This document shows positions 35,100 to 50,829 of a stretch of 64,000 bases of DNA, one piece after another. The translations under genes were made by a program, and so were the position numbers. The notes beneath the pieces are model-generated. The model was not told where the DNA came from, ran no database searches, and was given only the letters and a program-made list of their open reading frames with translations. Origin of the DNA: Blastocystis sp. Blastoise (Eukaryota > Sar > Bigyra > Opalinata > Blastocystidae); NCBI GenBank assembly GCA_039096225.1, contig JBBPEB010000034.1, positions 558,001 to 622,000 of the forward strand, given 5' to 3'. Within the stretch, counting starts at the first letter, position 1. Each line of letters begins with the position of its first letter.

Positions 35100-35843
35100 C
35101 TAAATATATATATTTGATTTTATATATTTTATATATGTAAATACTAAAAACGAGTTTTTGATTATTTTTTTATCAATTATTACTTCTCCGCTACTATTAA
35201 TAATATTGAAACCAAAGGATGAAGGTAAATTCCCATTTTTCTTTTTATCATAGAGAGCATCTTTTACAATTCTTATAATTATATAATCATCTACTCTACT
35301 TTTTTCAAATGACAGCATATACTCTTTTATAATCAGTAAAATTAAATTTAAAAGTCTGTTTTCATCATCTATGTAAATATTTTCTTTGTCATTTTTGAAA
35401 ATATGTTCAGCATCCTTTAGATCACGATCAGTCAATACATAAGGTAAAACCCTGAGGCATTTCTATTTAAAAAATCATGATTAAAAAAGAAAATTTAAAA
35501 TTAGGATTTAAAATACTTTTATTATTTTTGTAGAATGCATGCTTGACGGTACCTTTATTCCCCTTTTTAAAGCTTCTCGCCTAAATGCAATTTCTAAGTC
35601 ATATGTTAAATAACTCTTTCCTTGAGAATCTAAAAAATAATATCATGAATACAAAGATAAAACTACTATCTGTATCAGAATGAGCTAATCCATTGAAGAA
35701 TTCATGACTAGCATGTAGAAGTTCAACTTTAAACTTCTTAATTTTTTTGGTTTCTTCATTTGTTAAAGATTTCTGCCTTTATTGTTTTTCTAATAGGTTA
35801 TACATACGATATAAATACTTTTTTGGCATCTCGTAGCTTTTAA
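35100..35843 (-). pseudogene. Fragmentary multi-exon ORF with an in-frame stop, possibly transposon accessory gene
   Basis: The minus strand shows coding-quality stretches that join in phase. One containing KKFKVELLHASHEFF and GLAHSDTDS lies near 35660-35790. The next contains YDLEIAFRREALKRGIKVP and SSMHSTKIIK (about 35520-35630). The last begins KCLRVLPYVLTDRDLKDAE (to 35100, stop TAA). Upstream in the same frame, MPKKYLYRMYNLLEKQ is followed by TAA, then RQKSLTNEETKK. Either the gene is broken by that stop or an unrecognised intron removes it. I recognise no family. It sits about 800 bases upstream of, and divergent from, the CACTA-type transposase, so it could be the element's second gene. 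Confidence 0.4.
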
Positions 35844-36635
35844 AATGATATAAAAGCGAAAAAGTATTATTTTTAGTATTTTGCTTTAAATTTTTTGTTT
35901 TTTTTTTTATACAAATAAGTTGTGTAATGGTTAAATATCAAATATTAATTCTTAAATATTTATCTTTAGTTTGAGAAAACATTGTGTTTTTAAGTTTTAT
36001 GTCATAATACGTTTACAATCTACTATTTTTAGTCTCAATTTGATAAAATTAGTAAAAAAACACATAAATTTTATTATTATTATATTAAAATACAATGAAT
36101 AATTCAAATATGTGTGCATTATATATATATAATAAAGCTAATAAAAGAATCAAAATATTTTTAATTTTTTGTTTTAATAATAATTACTCAGGAATAAAAA
36201 CTCATCTAATAATAATCTTTTCATATTTCATTTAAATAAATTACATTAAAAGAAATATGATAATTGATTATAAATAAATATTTATTCATACGACAAGCTT
36301 CACAAAAAAAAAGTAAAATAGAGTAGAATCTTTACATATTCCCGTAAATATGAATTATTTCTATTTCAATATAACTTTGAATACAAGCTGAAATATATAT
36401 TAAATACAGGTCTTATATTTCTTAATATATATTTAAAAAGCACGAAAATACTTAAAATAGTCATAAAAATAGTATAATACACAAAATATAAATACTGATC
36501 ATAATTATTCTTTTATAGACTGAATAATCACAGAGAACTGTGTTAATAACATAAGGAAGAAGCTCATTATAACATTTAGAAATCTATTACACTTTAATAT
36601 ATACATATAGTGAATTATTAGTTCTAAATTGAGAA
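35844..36635. other. Intergenic between divergent ORF fragment and transposase
   Basis: About 790 AT-rich bases with no recognisable gene. I looked for CACTA/CACTG-type terminal inverted repeats here and could not establish one. It contains ATTCCCGTAAATAT (near 36340), a word also present near 49704. Confidence 0.5.
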
Positions 36636-39600
36636 ATGTCAAATAGAACATATAAAGGTAGTGGCTATAAAGCTAAAAGAAGAACAATATCACGTTTACG
36701 AACATTATTTGATAGTCTACCGGAATTAGTTTTAAACAATTCTCCTACTGCAACTTATAATGATAGTGTCGAAAATGATGAGATTTATGAAGAGAGCTTT
36801 AGTAATAATCAGGAGTTGTTGGTAGAAAAATTAATAGAATCAATACTAAATGATAAAGTATATATTTATATAAATTGTATAGAAAGTATTATTGTTTCTC
36901 TTTAGAATCAAATAAAGGATATACATAAAGGAAATATAGAACGAATTGAAGAGGTAATACTTAATTGTTGGATATCATTAAAAACTAGCATGCAAAACAT
37001 CAAGCCTTTATTTGAACTTGTGAATAAAATAATAGATATTTTGTCTCTACCAATAAATAAACTTACTATTCCAAAAAATGGTCAAGAGGCTGTTAGAAGA
37101 TTGATGAAATATGCTCAATATAGACCAACTCAGCGAAATATTTATCTTTGTAGTTCATGTAACTCTTTTATTGGTTTTAATAAAGGACAGAAACAGATTG
37201 ATAGAAGTAAAAGAAAGTGTAAAGACTTATCATGTAAAGTCTCCAAATGTAAATATCTTATTATTATTTAAATATTTATACTTATTATTAATACTTATAT
37301 AAAGGTAGAAAGATAACAATAATACCTTTGATTCCTAGGATACGTGTTCTTCTACGTTCCCCTTTATTGATCAATGATATTAGCTACTTTACCAAAGAAG
37401 ATGTTTTGAATATAATAAGATGTAATAATAAATCTGAATTTAAAGGTCCAATGTATTTAATGAGTAAAAACTATAAACAATATATAGATAAGGTAATCAA
37501 CAATGGTGATATCTTTCTTGTGTTTACTCTAACCTGTGATGGAATAAGCATTTTCTCTCATTCACTTAGCGAATATAATAAATCATCATTTCCAATATTA
37601 TTAAAATTATTAAACTATAACTATAAAAGACAATATGATAAACGAACTTTCTGGACATATACAGTTTCCTCTGAGAATTTTAGTGATAATATACTCTCTA
37701 TAATTGTTGAAGAGTTTAAACAATTAGAAAAGGGTATAGATATGGATGTTTATATTCATGGTATGTTACAAAGGAAAAAAGTTGTTTCAATTCTATTGAA
37801 TGTTTCTGGAGATTGCGCTGCAATATCAAGCATTGGACATTTTACAGGATCAGCTTCTTCTTTTCCTTGCAGATGTTGTGAGTTGGAGTGGAAACGTGAT
37901 GATAAGAGTTTTCATCAAGGCATTAAGTGCTCCTTTTCGCATGTGTCTGATCTCGTAAATAAAGATGAGATGACAGACCAACTTCACAGCATCAGATTTC
38001 CAATTATGCCATATAAAGGTATATTATTATTATATCAATTTATTATATTAATAGTAGTACATCTATTTATTATATTAATAGTATTACATCTATTTATTAT
38101 ATTAATATTATTACATCTATTTATTATATTAATAGTATTATTACATCTATTTATTATATTAATAGTATTATTACATCTATTTATTATATTAATAGTATTA
38201 TTACATCTATTTATTATATTAATAGTATTACATCTATTTATTATATTGATAGTATTACATCTATTTATTATATTAATAGTATTATATCAATTTATTATAT
38301 TAATAGCATTATTACATCTATTTATTATATTAATATTATTACATCTATTTATTATATTAGTATTATTATTATATCAATTTATTATATTAATAGTATTATT
38401 ACATTTATTTATTATATTAATAGTATTATTACATCTATTTATTATATTAATAGTATTACATCTATTTATTATATTAATATTATTACATCTATTTATTATA
38501 TTAATAGTATTATTACATCTATTTATTATATTAATAGTATTATTACATCTATTTATTATATTAATAGTATTATTACATCTATTTATTATATTAATAGTAT
38601 TACATCTATTTATTATATTGATAGTATTACATCTATTTATTATATTAATAGTATTACATCTATTTATTATATTAATAGTATTATTACATTTATTTATTAT
38701 ATTAATAGTATTATATCAATTTATTATATTAATAGCATTATTACATCTATTTATTATATTAATATTATTACATCTATTTATTATATTAGTATTATTATTA
38801 TATCAATTTATTATATTAATAGTATTATTACATCTATTTATTATATTAATAGTATTATTACATCTATTTATTATATTAATAGTATTACATCTATTTATTA
38901 TATTAATATTATTACATCTATTTATTATATTAATAGTATTATTACATCTATTTATTATATTAATAGTATTACATCTATTTATTATATTAATAGTATTATT
39001 ACATCTATTTATTATATTAATAGTATTACATCTATTTATTATATTGATAGTATTACATCTATTTATTATATTAATAGTATTACATCTATTTATTATATTA
39101 ATAGTATTATTACATTTATTTATTATATTAATAGTATTATATCAATTTATTATATTAATAGCATTATTACATCTATTTATTATATTAATATTATTACATC
39201 TATTTATTATATTAGTATTATTATTATATCAATTTATTATATTAATAGTATTATTACATTTATTTATTATATTAATAGTATTATTACATCTATTTATTAT
39301 ATTAATAGTATTACATCTATTTATTATATTAATATTATTACATCTATTTATTATATTAATAGTATTATTACATCTATTTATTATATTAATAGTATTATTA
39401 CATCTATTTATTATATTAATAGTATTATTACATCTATTTATTATATTAATAGTATTACATCTATTTATTATATTGATAGTATTACATCTATTTATTATAT
39501 TAATAGTATTACATCTATTTATTATATTAATAGTATTATTACATTTATTTATTATATTAATAGTATTATATCAATTTATTATATTAATAGCATTATTACA

Positions 39601-42144
39601 TCTATTTATTATATTAATATTATTACATCTATTTATTATATTAGTATTATTATTATATCAATTTATTATATTAATAGTATTATTACATCTATTTATTATA
39701 TTAATAGTATTATTACATCTATTTATTATATTAATAGTATTATTACATCTATTTATTATATTAATAGTATTATATCTATTTATTATATTAATAGTATTAT
39801 ATCAATTTATTATATTAATATTATTACATCTATTTATTATATTAGTATTATTATTATATCAATTTATTATATTAATATTATTACATCTATTTATTATATT
39901 AATAGTATTATATCAATTTATTATATTAATAGCATTATTACATCTATTTATTATATTAATATTATTACATCTATTTATTATATTAATAGTATTATATCAA
40001 TTTATTATATTAATATTATTACATCTATTTATTATATTAGTATTATTATTATATCAATTTATTATATTAATATTATTATTACATCAATTTATTATATTAA
40101 TATTATTACATCTATTTCTTATATTAATATTATTACATCTATTTATTATATTAATATTATTATTACATCAATTTATTATATTAATATTATTACATCTATT
40201 TCTTATATTAATATTATTATTACATCAATTTATTATATTAATACTATTACATCTATTTATTATATTAATATTATTATACATATATATAGACAATGAAGAA
40301 AAGCATTATACTGTTTTAGTTAATTCATTGCCTAATAAAATTTGCTATAATGATGCATACTCTACGAATACATACCAAAATAGAACTTATGAGTCTATTA
40401 AACAGTATAGACTTTTCGGTATACAGGATGGATCATTTAAGGGTATAAAATGTGTACCAAGCTGTTTCGAAAGATTATCTTACTTTGATACATCATCAAG
40501 TTTTCCCATAGATACGATGCATCTCTTTAACAACATTGTTACACTTCTTCTTTCTTTATTATTTCATTACAATTCAGATAAATACTCTTCTTTAATAGCC
40601 AAGACATTTTTAAATAATGAAAACGAAAATGAAGATATAGATAATACATCCCATAGCGTAAACACTGAAAATAATAATGAAGCTACCTCTAATTATGCAA
40701 AAGTTAAAGCAGATAAAATAGTATCTGGTTTTCGTCTTAACAAGGAAAATATGAATATACTTAACACTCGGATAAATGATATTAACACGTTTTACAATAA
40801 GTACGAATATGAATTCCGATTTGCTCTAAATGAGAAGAAATTTTGGTATTTATCATCTCATACAAGAATCTTTTTTTCTCTGTTATATTACCTTTAATAA
40901 CTAACGATTTTAATATGAAAGACTCTCCCATTATATTATTGATAAATCCTTTAGCGACGATAATACGTATAATAGAAATAGAATCTCTATCATTATCTAA
41001 TGATTCAATAGACATTCTACAAAGACAATGCTATCTATTTTGTTTTTTATGTGACCTATTGCTCCCAAAAGAAATTATCAATAGTCAGATACATTTAATT
41101 CAGCATCTTTCAGATTCTATTAAGTCTAATGGATCTTCAACTTATGGATGTACTTATCAATCGGAACGATTTTATTCACATATAAAACGAATGACTTTCG
41201 GAAGGCTATGTTTCAATGAATCAAGTTTAAGATGTTTAGTACAAGATGAGATTTGTAATATTAATATTAATAATAATGTATTTGATATAAATAATAATCA
41301 TAATAATATTGATTATCCTTTAATATTAAACGAATCACAAAATATAACGGAAAATAATAGTTATTCCTTTCCAGAATTTAGGAAAATTGTCTATACAAGC
41401 AATAGTAATATCGTAAATTTTAGAGGATTAAGAGAAGCATCGAATAAAACATTGAACGAAGAAGAAATATATTATCTACTTAAAGAATTACTTTTATCAG
41501 GGAATATGGAAATAAAAAAAATATTATTAACCCATATAAATATAGATAATACTACAAATCTATTAGATCTATTAGACTCTGTGCTATCTTATACAAGATT
41601 AAAGGAAAACATGAAGTTGTTACAAATGTATTATTATTCCGAAATATTAGTAAATGAAAATTTAGTTTTTACTTCTACAGATGAATATGAAGGTATTGAA
41701 AAAATTGATAACTCATATATCGCGTATTCACTGGATAAAGATCATCCAAAAGACTCTATTCATTTGATAAAAGCACTATACTATATTCAGATATATGATG
41801 TAGTACTAATTAGAAAACATGAATATCCTCAGCCACATAAATCAACCACTAATATTTTTTTCATTATAAATGACTCAAATAATGTAGTACCTTCGAATTC
41901 AAAATATGGATCACCTTTTTTATCATTAACTCATATTATACCTGATAATATGGTAGTTTCTGATATACATAATAATAATATAGATGAGGAATCACATTCT
42001 AAAGTATATACTACTTATTCATATATATATATTAATACTATTAATGTTTATCATAGACAAATATTCGAAAGAACCAATCCAGTATTCCAGTTTATAATCC
42101 GGAATCAATTCAAACATCAACAGTATTTACTTCACGTTATTTAG
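36636..42144 (+). pseudogene. CACTA (EnSpm)-type Tnp2 transposase, frameshifted
   Basis: Exons 36636-36857, 36906-37248, 37305-38018 and 40290 onward join in phase. A zinc-ribbon-like part (YLCSSCNSFIGFNK, then RKCKDLSCKVSKC) is followed by ITIIPLIPRIRVLLRSP, the family's motif before the catalytic domain. Then come VFTLTCDGISIFS, ILLNVSGDCAAIS, FPCRCCELEW and FPIDTMHLFNNIVTLLL, the last matching the DxMHCxLLG region of Tnp2/Transposase_21 proteins, and a DUF4218-like region (LPKEIINSQIHLIQHLSDSI, YQSERFYSHIKRM). At a T-run near 40872-40878 the frame shifts by one base; the rest is open to TAG at 42142-42144. An unrecognised intron is less likely than an indel. The element is recent or partly constrained because no other lesion is seen. 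No terminal repeats were found. Confidence 0.72.
38019..40289 (+). repeat. 2.27-kb minisatellite with higher-order structure, intron of the transposase
   Basis: About 75 tandem units of 27, 30 or 33 bases with core ATTTATTATATTAATAGTAT plus a variable number of TTA triplets. It fits as an intron: donor AAAG|GTATAT, acceptor ATATATAG|AC, phase 1. Units differ by whole triplets, and the total, 2271 bases, is divisible by three, so the coding frame stays open throughout (a hydrophobic HLFIILIVL/HLFIILIVLL repeat). Variant units carrying TTAATAGCATTA recur near 38307, 38733, 39160 and 39590, a spacing of about 427 bases, showing higher-order repeats of roughly 15 units in about four copies. Confidence 0.88.
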
Positions 42145-42396
42145 AATCAATCCAATCATTTTTTTAATTTTTCTGTTATATTTATAATATAGTTTATTAA
42201 TCAATAATCTCTATAAGATTTATTATATATATTTTATGTATATTTTCTAAATAGTATTTATAATAAGAACTGCAACATCGGTTTATTCTTTTGTTTATTA
42301 ATAATATAAATTTATGTTTATATCTAGTTAATTACAAGCATTGTAATTAAACGTAAGAATGCACCATATTTTCATATAATCAGTATATAAGTGTCA

Positions 42397-42430
<34 letters not shown>

Positions 42431-42640
42431 TGATTTTGAAAAATTCATATAACTTGAGACATTACTCCATGTATTAAAAAGATGACATGTTGCAATTTTA
42501 GATTAACACTCAGCTGTATATCGTAATAGAAATTGTTCTTATCATTTCAGCATTTTGCTAATCAATTTAGCTTTATTTTATTCATATATTTATTCTTTAA
42601 CATGCAAAGGTACATATCAATAATAATAATATTACGCACT
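42145..42640. other. Intergenic downstream of the transposase
   Basis: About 500 AT-rich bases with a short (TA)n near 42410-42430. No gene is seen. Confidence 0.5.
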
Positions 42641-43029
42641 TATTTTTGAACGAAGGAATATAATTAATCATTTATAGAAGAAAAAAGTAATAAGGAAGAT
42701 ATGGAAGTTACATTAAGTTTATATTTACAAAAGAATACAAAAAGGAGAGCGACTAGGATGAAGATAAAAACGTTAAGATAATCATACACGTTTTAAAAGA
42801 AAGGTAAATAGAAGGAATTAAAATAATCTATGAAAAAAATAAGAATACTGATTATGGACAGCAATAGATATCCAAAAGAAATAATTGGAGAAAAGTTAAA
42901 AAGGAAAAATCAAGTAATGATGAAGAGTAAGTATAGTAACACTACCTAATTAGGATAGAAATGGATTAGTACAAGAATACAAATATATAAATCCCAAAAA
43001 GAGTAGAAAAAGAAACAAGACACAAATAG

Positions 43030-43234
43030 GAGTAGAGAAGCAGGTATAAAAGCAAAAATTAGAAGATAAAGATAAATAAGAAGGATTAGAAGAAGAAGAG
43101 GAAGATAGAGTAAAAGAAGAAGAAGAATGAGTAGAGAAGCAGGTATAAAAGCAAAAATTAGAAGATAAAGATAAATAAGAAGGATTAGGAGAAGAAGAGG
43201 AAGACAGAGTAAAAGAAGAAGAAGAATGAGTAGA
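43030..43234. repeat. 99-bp tandem repeat, about two copies
   Basis: A unit starting GAGTAGAGAAGCAGGTATAA at 43030 recurs at 43129 with a few changes, and a third copy begins at 43228 before diverging. On the minus strand the period is 33 codons and the frame stays open (Ser-rich, FSTHSSSSFTLSSSSS twice), but composition argues against a real protein. Confidence 0.85.
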
Positions 43235-45581
43235 GAAAATGCTAGTAAGAAAGTACAACGTGACTAAAAATATCATGAAATAAAATATAAGTTGATAAAT
43301 AGTCGTATAATTATTGTATCATCAGGAATAATAAAGAAATATTATACGATAATAAAGCGTAACTGAATAGTATTAATGATATGTATTGAAAACAAGAAGT
43401 ATCATATTTGTTGGAAATCTTCACGAATGTGAAACAAAAAGAAAACAGCTTTAGAAATTAAAACAAAATTGTTTTTAGAAAAAGTACAATTTGAATAAGA
43501 TAAAGAATATTAAAGTAGCAACAATTTCATGAGGAATAGGAAAAACTATAAGAATAAGAAGAAACAGAATGAAGAGTAATAAATTAAGGAGAAGAAATGA
43601 AAAATAGTAGTATCAAAATATGATCAATGAAGTAAAAACGGAAAGAGAAACATCAATTTAACACTGAATGAAAAGAGTATTAGACACAATGAAAAATAAT
43701 AAATATAATAAAAGAAAGAAGCGAATGTAATAAATAAGCCAAAAATAAACATAGAAGAAAACTATGATATATACTAAGATGATTAGTATAGGAAAAAAAT
43801 AAAGATGAAGACAAGAACATAATATCAAAAATACTAGAGTATAAGAAGAATTAGAATCATTGATATTTGCATTTTCGTATAATCAATAATAGAAGAGGAT
43901 GAATAATGGATAAAGTATGAAGATTAAAAAAATAATTAGTGACAAAAAGAAGAGTCAGTATTATTGAGAAGATACATATGAGTAGACATAGCTATACCAG
44001 AAGCGACTATTGGAGTATTAAAGCCAGAAATACATAATATCAAAGATAGGTAGTAAATAACCTTAAATAAACAAGATAAATATGAAGATTAGAATATAAG
44101 TACAGACTAAGTAATAAAAATAAATAGTTATACAGATGATTAGCTAAGTAATAATACATGTATTAGGAACGTATATAAAGAAAGAAAAAACGAATTTAAT
44201 AAGGAGAAAAATACCATTATTATAGTAGAAAGATATAAACAATAAAAAAAGATAAAGAAGGAATTAACCTAAACATATTAAAGAAAATACAAAGAGAATC
44301 ATAAATAGAACAAGAAGAGTAAAGTGTAAGAAAGAAAATGAAGATTAAAAATATAAGAAAAGAATAAATGAATGAATTATTATGAAGTTAGCCTAAAATT
44401 AAAAACGATGAAATAGTAGAAGAATATGGAGTATTTCTATTTTGACATTTAAAAAATAAGGATAGAAGTGTCTGAACAAATAAAATTAATATTGAGTATT
44501 AGCAAAAAGTAGTAAGATAAGAAATAATTGTAAGAAACATTTAAGCGCAATATCGGAAGCAAAAGATAAGCTAATTAAAATATGATTGTAAAAAGGTGCC
44601 ACAGACATGCGACTAATAAAAAGAGGGTAGTATTAGTAACATGAGAAACGGAAGAATTATTAATTTAGAAGCAGAAGAAACTATAGTATTATAAGCAATC
44701 ATTTTAGAAGAGGAAAACCAACAAAGAAAAATATTAGCATATAACTATAGTTTGATTAAGCAATATAAAGAACAAGAAGAAGACTATTAAGACCAGAAAT
44801 AGTAAAAAAAGCACTAATACTGGAGGAATAAAAGAATAGTATGAATAATAAGAATAGCATGAATATTATCAATAAATGATAAATGATCGAACTGATACGA
44901 ATTGCTAAATGTAACAACAAAGATAGTTGAATCTAGAAACTATCTAAATAATTATAGAAACTGTTAGAAGATAATAATTGCAACATAGTGTAAATTGAAG
45001 ATGCTGAGAATGTAGGAGAAAAATAGAATCTAAAAAGAAAGTACATCGTAGTTAAAGTGAAATGTTAAGGAGTAAAAATATTAAAAAAAATAAAATAACT
45101 AAAAACATAAAGACAGAAGGAAGAAAAGAGATATAGCTAATCATAATAAAATTAGTAGTGGAAACAATTTCTGATAAGAATAAGTACCAAACTGAAGCGA
45201 AACAAATAGGAAAGTAAAAACATAGGGAAATATTTTAAGACCATTAGAAACTTATAGTTACGCTTATATAATAAAATAATCATAAAATCCTTTTTGATTT
45301 TTTTCGTAGATAACTACCTCTAAGGCGTTAATAGTATAATAATCAATGATATTAAATGAATTACAAAGAATCGTTTGAGTCTATTATTCAGTATAATGAA
45401 ATATAGAAAAAAATATAGCAGGATAAATAATACATAAAGCAAAAAGCTAATAATTATAATAATGTGTTTGGAAAGTCTTCTAGAAGAGATAATATTAACA
45501 CAAGGAGAACTAGTAGTATTAATATCAGCAATAGAATTAATAATTTTCAAATAGAAAACTATGAATAATAATAATAATAAT

Positions 45582-45779
<198 letters not shown>

Positions 45780-46690
45780 TAATAAAAACACGATGCTTAA
45801 AAAAGCGTAGAAGTACTGAAGAAAAGACACTAAAACTACTAGTAGCGACAACAACCGTTCTTATGAATATAAAGTGCCATACTTAGGAAAACTACTATTT
45901 GTAGTATTAACATAATATATAGAAATATTATATAATATGAAATGGAAGAGAAACTTGAACAAATTAAGTATTATATGTAGGTGTATAAAAATAATAGTTA
46001 GACTGATAATAGTTTACTGAATAGAGATGATAGTAGTATTTGGTTTCAAGAAGAGAAGATTAAGTATAAATTGTATATAAGTCCAAAATAGGATAATGCG
46101 AGATAAGATATAGAAAGAATTGAAGGATTTAAATAGTAGAAATGCACAGTAATACAACAATAATGAAATACAATAGAAAAAATAAAATTGTTTGCGTATA
46201 ATAGTAAAATGAGTAACAATAAACATAATATAAATCAAGCACAACTGAACATAGAAGTAGAATTAGATGTGTTAGAAAAATATAGATGAATTAATATATT
46301 TGAAGTATAATAGAAGATGGAAGAGAAGAAATTATGAAGATTATGCATTGCTGTAACAATTGTTAAAATAATATGAATAGTAATAATTAGTACGAAATGA
46401 TATAATTAATTTTAAAATTAACAATATTAAAAAAATGCATAAATAAACATTTCATAAAAGAAGAGAAAATACTATAAATCATTAAAACTAGGAACAGCAG
46501 CATAGATTTAAGATAGTAACGATAAATATTCTTAAAATGGTGAATTAATAGTTTAATAAATAGAAATATATTTATCCTATTGTCACAAAAAGGGAAATAG
46601 CAGAAATTAAATAGTGAAACTAATGCTAAGAGAAGAAGGCCAGTAGTAAAAAAAAGTACAGAAAACCATAATGCCAAAAAAAATTTATAA

Positions 46691-48267
<1,577 letters not shown>

Positions 48268-49107
48268 TCATCTTACTACCTGTGCTTCTATTTCTTCACT
48301 ATATTCCTTCAAATCTTCTTTACTAACATCAGATACACTAACTCTCCAGTTATATACTAAAGAACATAATACACGAATTATTACCTTCTCACCAAGTTTC
48401 TTATTCTCTATCTATATATATACATAGGATATATAATAGAATAAACAATAATAAATAATAATATATAAATATTTTATATATATATTATTCTTATATATAT
48501 ATACCTTTTTAATGATATCTCCGAATTAGAATAATGTTTGAGACCAAGGAATAAGACGATTAAAAGCACCAAGAGTATTAATATTATAATGTCATTATTT
48601 CTATAAAGAATATGAAATATATTATAGTTATAACATTTATGAATAATAATAATAAATATAATAATAATTATAATATATATAAAAACAATAATATATAAAC
48701 TTACAATTTTAATTTTGAAAGGACACAACTAATGAGAACACACAGGAATGATTTCAAGAAAACTAATATTCTATATATAAAAAAAAATAATATAGCAAGT
48801 ATATAAAATAGGAAAATAGAAAAAATGAAAATAAAATCAATATTTTATATAGGAAAATAAAAAAATAAAAATTTGTTAATGCAAAAGAGGGAAAAAAAGT
48901 TGTAATTATATACCTTCAACAGTGTGCTGAGTGGTTATCCGACAATGTTTAGAATAAGAGTCATAAAAAAACCTAGAAAACAAAATAGAAAAAAAAATGC
49001 AAAAAATACCTTTGTAAATATATAGAAGAAACGATTCTATTTGATAACACTTTTGGTAGTAACCAAGGAAACTGTTTGACAGGAGACGAGAACCCAGAAT
49101 GGAAAAC
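48268..49107 (-). CDS. Uncharacterised multi-exon membrane protein (5' end not resolved)
   Basis: Four minus-strand exons join in perfect phase: 49010-49107 (VFHSGFSSPVKQFPWLLPKV), 48914-48972 (FFYDSYSKHCRITTQHTVE), 48705-48762 (FLKSFLCVLISCVLSKLKL) and 48505-48600 (DIIILILLVLLIVLFLGLKH, a strong transmembrane helix). A short exon, about 48382-48405, leads to KEDLKEYSEEIEAQVVR and TGA at 48268-48270. Any single wrong frame meets stops, so the chain is probably real. The first coding exon is upstream of 49107 and not identified. I recognise no family; the region before the helix with TQHTVE is vaguely like lipid-transfer VASt domains, which I do not claim. Confidence 0.45.
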
Positions 49108-50231
49108 CTAAAAGAATTATATAAAAAAGAAGGAAATATTTATTAAATATATACTTATAAAGGGGATACATGTTCTAGAAACTCCTAAAAAATAAATAAT
49201 AATGTCTATATATGACTAATAATAATAAATTAAGAATAAAGATAAATTCACTAATAAAATTAAATTTGTTAGTCAAACACAAAAAAATTTCATGAAAAAA
49301 CGATTTTTAAAATTTTAAATTTTTTTATGATCCACTACTAGAATTACAAGTTTTAACACGTCATGTTCTACACTATTGACACAACACTATTGTATTCCAC
49401 AACTTTCAGCTTTAAAAAAATTATTCATTTTTGTTGACTCTCTGATCTGTTGACTCACTCATCCAGAAACTATTGATTCTAACTTAAAAAGTTTGTACGT
49501 TACATAATTAACTCTAAAAACAACTTTTTAAAAGACTTTTATTTGATTCTGAAGAAAATGTGTTTTTTAATAAACTTTGACATACTTTTTGTATGCGGAA
49601 CTTTGATTCATATTAAAATTTAATGAAAAAACTGTTCTACACCTCTTATGTCCTCTGATATTCAATAAAATATAAATAGACTCAGTTTTGAACGAGAAAA
49701 TTATTCCCGTAAATATTTTAAAAATTCAAAACTCTGGTCTAAATCTCCATGATACAAATAGGCTCGGTTCATTTTTTCAGTGTAAAAAAAAAATAAATTT
49801 TTGACTTTTTGGCTGAATTTTGGTTTCGACTCATAGAGGTCATTTTATTCATTTTTACACACACTTATAACTCTAAGAGGCTCTAAACTTTAAACAGAGC
49901 AACAAAAGGTTTTAAAACATTGACCCCGTTAATTCACAAAATTATGACTTTAAAATAAAGAAAAACGTTTTTGATATTGTGGGACCTTCTGTAAACAAAA
50001 AAAAATGTCAATTCTAAATTAAAAAATGTCTAACAGGGTCTTTGAGTCTAAATCAAAAGTCTACTTAAAATTTTTGTGAAAATTTTATTTTTTTTGCCTA
50101 AGTCTTTTTTTTATTGAATTATTATTGGATGAATAAATTTTGAACGAAAATCAACCAATAAAATTGCCTTAAAAAGTCAAAAGCACCTACTAGTGAAAGA
50201 TGAATTATTATATTATTCTCTTCTTATTAAA
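49108..50231. other. Intergenic
   Basis: About 1.1 kb, somewhat less AT-extreme than its surroundings, with short direct words (ATTCCCGTAAATAT near 49704) but no gene. It may include the unidentified 5' exon of the minus-strand gene. Confidence 0.5.
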
Positions 50232-50791
50232 ATGATGAATACTACTGAAGTTGAAATTGAATGTATATATATTCAGTAAACTATAAATAATAATATATAT
50301 ATAGATGATTATGCATCAGATATTCCATTAGAATATATATGTCCATCATGTATTAAAGATATATTCCCTTCATTAAAAGAATTAAAAATAATTGGTATAT
50401 ATATATATTTCATTATATATATATAGTAAATACGCATTATAAGAGAACTGAGATATTATTGAATCCAAATAGTGATGATTATATAATGGAATATAATCGC
50501 TTATTTAATAAAAATGACTATGAAATAAATAATCCTGAAATATATGATTATTATACTGAATCAGAGATGAATGAATATAATAAGATTTCTTCTTCTTTAG
50601 ATCGTAATAAATTATATTATTCCAAAGATTTGATTAATACCTATAATGAAAGAAGAGAAAAGAATGAATTACCTAAATTATATAAATATATAGTTAATGA
50701 AGCTATATATACAAATGATTATTCAAAAACAGAAATCAATAAAACAAAAGATGAATATGCATTAAAAGATGCAGTTACTATTACTTATGAT

Positions 50792-50829
<38 letters not shown>

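Noticed and set aside
42950-43276. Ser-rich 108-codon minus frame
   Set aside because: It is generated by a 99-bp tandem repeat in purine-rich DNA, with no domain or neighbouring exon support.
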